Source: JABMMZ01 sp040403495 (GTDB lineage Bacteria; Bacteroidota; Bacteroidia; NS11-12g; UBA955). Taken from it: a DNA stretch of 64,000 nt. Positions 62,982 through 64,000 of this stretch are shown in pieces. The position numbers and the translations under genes are program-made. Position 1 is the stretch's first letter. Each line of letters begins with the position of its first letter. The notes under the pieces were generated by a model. It was not told the DNA's origin. It saw only the letters and a program-made list of their open reading frames with translations, and ran no database searches. The stretch is from positions 1 through 64,000 of the forward strand of contig JBBAKM010000005.1 in NCBI GenBank assembly GCA_040403495.1. The letters are read 5' to 3'.

Positions 62982-64000
62982 TTACTTATTAAGGATGGCG
63001 TTTAATTTCGATTCTAATTCTCTTAGTCGAGCTTCTTGGGCTTTCAATTGCTCGTCTTGTTGAATAGTGTAAAGTGTTAGTTCTTCTATTTTTTGTTGTT
63101 GCAGTTTTTGTAATTCTCCCACATCTTGTCCGCTGTTCATCACACTGTCTTGGCTAGGCATGCCCGGCAAGTGGTGTTTGGTGTTAATGAACTTAGCAAC
63201 TTCACTCAATGGCATTAAATTATAATTGCTATGAAATACAAAATCGGGCCACCACTGGGCATTAACAATTACTTCTGTAGCACGAAGGTTACCTCTTAGT
63301 TCTGTGTTGCCATTTGCTTCCATTCTAAGTCCGCCTTGACCGTTTCCACCCCAAGGTGCAATTACAAATCCTGAGTTTACATTTAAATTCGAACCATTAA
63401 TACCCATACCATCAGTAAAAAACAGTCCTTGGTCTTGATCCTTTGAAATATTGTTGAAACCTGAGTTTGATAAGTTTGATACAAAATGCATGTGTTTAGT
63501 ATAACTATTGGTTGCATTAGAACTATTTATTCCAAAAATAGCAGTTGGTAAATTTTTTAAATTTCCACTTCTAACATCTAATGAAACCCTTGGTGATGGC
63601 ATGTTTATACCCGTATTGCCTGAAGGTGCAACTAAAAATCTTGTTGCATCTAAGGCTGGGTTATTTGGATCATAAGTTTTAGCGGTCAACAGTGGTTGAG
63701 GTGTAGATGATAATGAAATTGTCGGTCCCCCTCCTGTTGTGCCTATTATTCCAATTTGTGGAACAGTTAATGTTGGATAATAAGTTAAGTCAATTAAAGT
63801 TGAATTTTCTTGCCATGATGGATTAGTGGCTGCTATTTGGTGTAATATGTTAGGGTTAAAAATATCTACTCCATTGTTAAATGAAAAACCAGGGAATGGA
63901 TTGCAACTGTTATTTTTCATAATCAATAGCCCTTTGTTTTGATCAGGGCAATAATTTATTTCAAGCCAAGCTTTTGGATTGTTGGTCCCTATTCCCACCG
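62982..64000 (-). CDS. Tail-fibre/S74-like surface protein, incomplete at window edge
   Basis: At least 338 residues; the 5' part lies beyond the window. The visible start VGIGTNNPKAWLEI is an internal repeat of the type VGIGTxxPxAxLxV found in Bacteroidota fibre-like proteins, with others at GNTGINMPSPRVSLDVRSG and GGLRMEANGNTELRGNLRA. The C-terminus (NAQWWPDFVFHSNYNLMPLS, FINTKHHLPGMPS, VGELQKLQQQKIEELTLY) is the common trimeric chaperone-like end with a coiled coil, related to peptidase S74/intramolecular chaperones. It probably forms a surface fibre. It need not be phage-derived; no other phage gene is present. Confidence 0.8.
   Translation of the reverse strand, partial: VGIGTNNPKAWLEINYCPDQNKGLLIMKNNSCNPFPGFSFNNGVDIFNPNILHQIAATNPSWQENSTLIDLTYYPTLTVPQIGIIGTTGGGPTISLSSTPQPLLTAKTYDPNNPALDATRFLVAPSGNTGINMPSPRVSLDVRSGNLKNLPTAIFGINSSNATNSYTKHMHFVSNLSNSGFNNISKDQDQGLFFTDGMGINGSNLNVNSGFVIAPWGGNGQGGLRMEANGNTELRGNLRATEVIVNAQWWPDFVFHSNYNLMPLSEVAKFINTKHHLPGMPSQDSVMNSGQDVGELQKLQQQKIEELTLYTIQQDEQLKAQEARLRELESKLNAILNK

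Noticed and set aside
62982..64000. Prophage tail gene cluster
   Set aside because: The fibre-like protein stands alone among lipoprotein and T9SS genes; no capsid, terminase, portal or lysis gene is present, and this C-terminal type is widespread in non-phage Bacteroidota proteins.

Overview
The window comes from a member of the Bacteroidota (Flavobacteriia/Sphingobacteriia-like; the exact family is not resolvable here). The evidence is the low G+C content, six or more proteins with a C-terminal type IX secretion (T9SS, Por) sorting domain, lipoprotein signals followed by acidic/lysine residues, and Bacteroidota-type promoters (TTG about 19-22 nt ahead of TAnnTTTG). No rRNA, tRNA, CRISPR array, transposase or integrase gene was seen.

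Layout. 1-6.6 kb: two T9SS-exported surface proteins, the first with a doubtful 5' end. 6.6-16.4 kb: housekeeping genes (YggS, a DUF4296 lipoprotein, MutS2, a Fur-family regulator facing a DUF4625 lipoprotein across a perfect palindrome, an acyl-ACP desaturase, a CvfB-like S1 protein, a GH1 beta-glucosidase coupled to an LpxH-like phosphoesterase). 16.4-17.2 kb: a non-coding repeat field. 17.2-21.1 kb: a di-haem peroxidase and a PhoX-type T9SS protein. 21.3-41.7 kb: a beta-1,3-glucan (laminarin-type) utilisation locus. 41.8-49.4 kb: an FG-GAP/cytochrome protein, two glycosyltransferases, a DUF4199 protein, a catalytically dead dihydroorotase paralogue and a BatA/VWA membrane protein. 49.7-53.4 kb: a four-repeat fasciclin protein and fumarase FumC. 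53.4-57.3 kb: a variable segment bracketed by two copies of the fumC 3' end, holding an orphan Rhs-tip/partner pair and a lipoprotein/beta-barrel pair. 57.3-64 kb: an M50-like protease and a surface-protein cluster in which a 37-codon lipoprotein gene overlapping a larger lipoprotein gene occurs twice.

Most notable system. The glucan locus has no SusC/SusD pair. In its place, the first gene of the main operon encodes a GH2-like TIM-barrel hydrolase fused to a long beta-strand-rich region that looks like an outer-membrane barrel. It is followed by a glycan-binding lipoprotein, a GH16 lipoprotein, a 1150-residue GH94-clan phosphorylase, GH17, GH30 and a GPH sugar symporter. A divergent T9SS GH16 and a T9SS binding protein with duplicated modules lie beside it. 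A membrane one-component regulator (beta-propeller, Y_Y_Y, TM, LuxR-type HTH, no kinase) lies between the two transcription units. A GTA-triplet box occurs at nearly the same distance ahead of the candidate -7 element of both units and is a candidate operator. The inferred route is surface cleavage by GH16, passage through the barrel of the fusion protein, periplasmic trimming by GH17/GH30, import by the symporter, and phosphorolysis in the cytoplasm.

Functions come from motif recognition by eye; no database search was possible. Domain limits are approximate.
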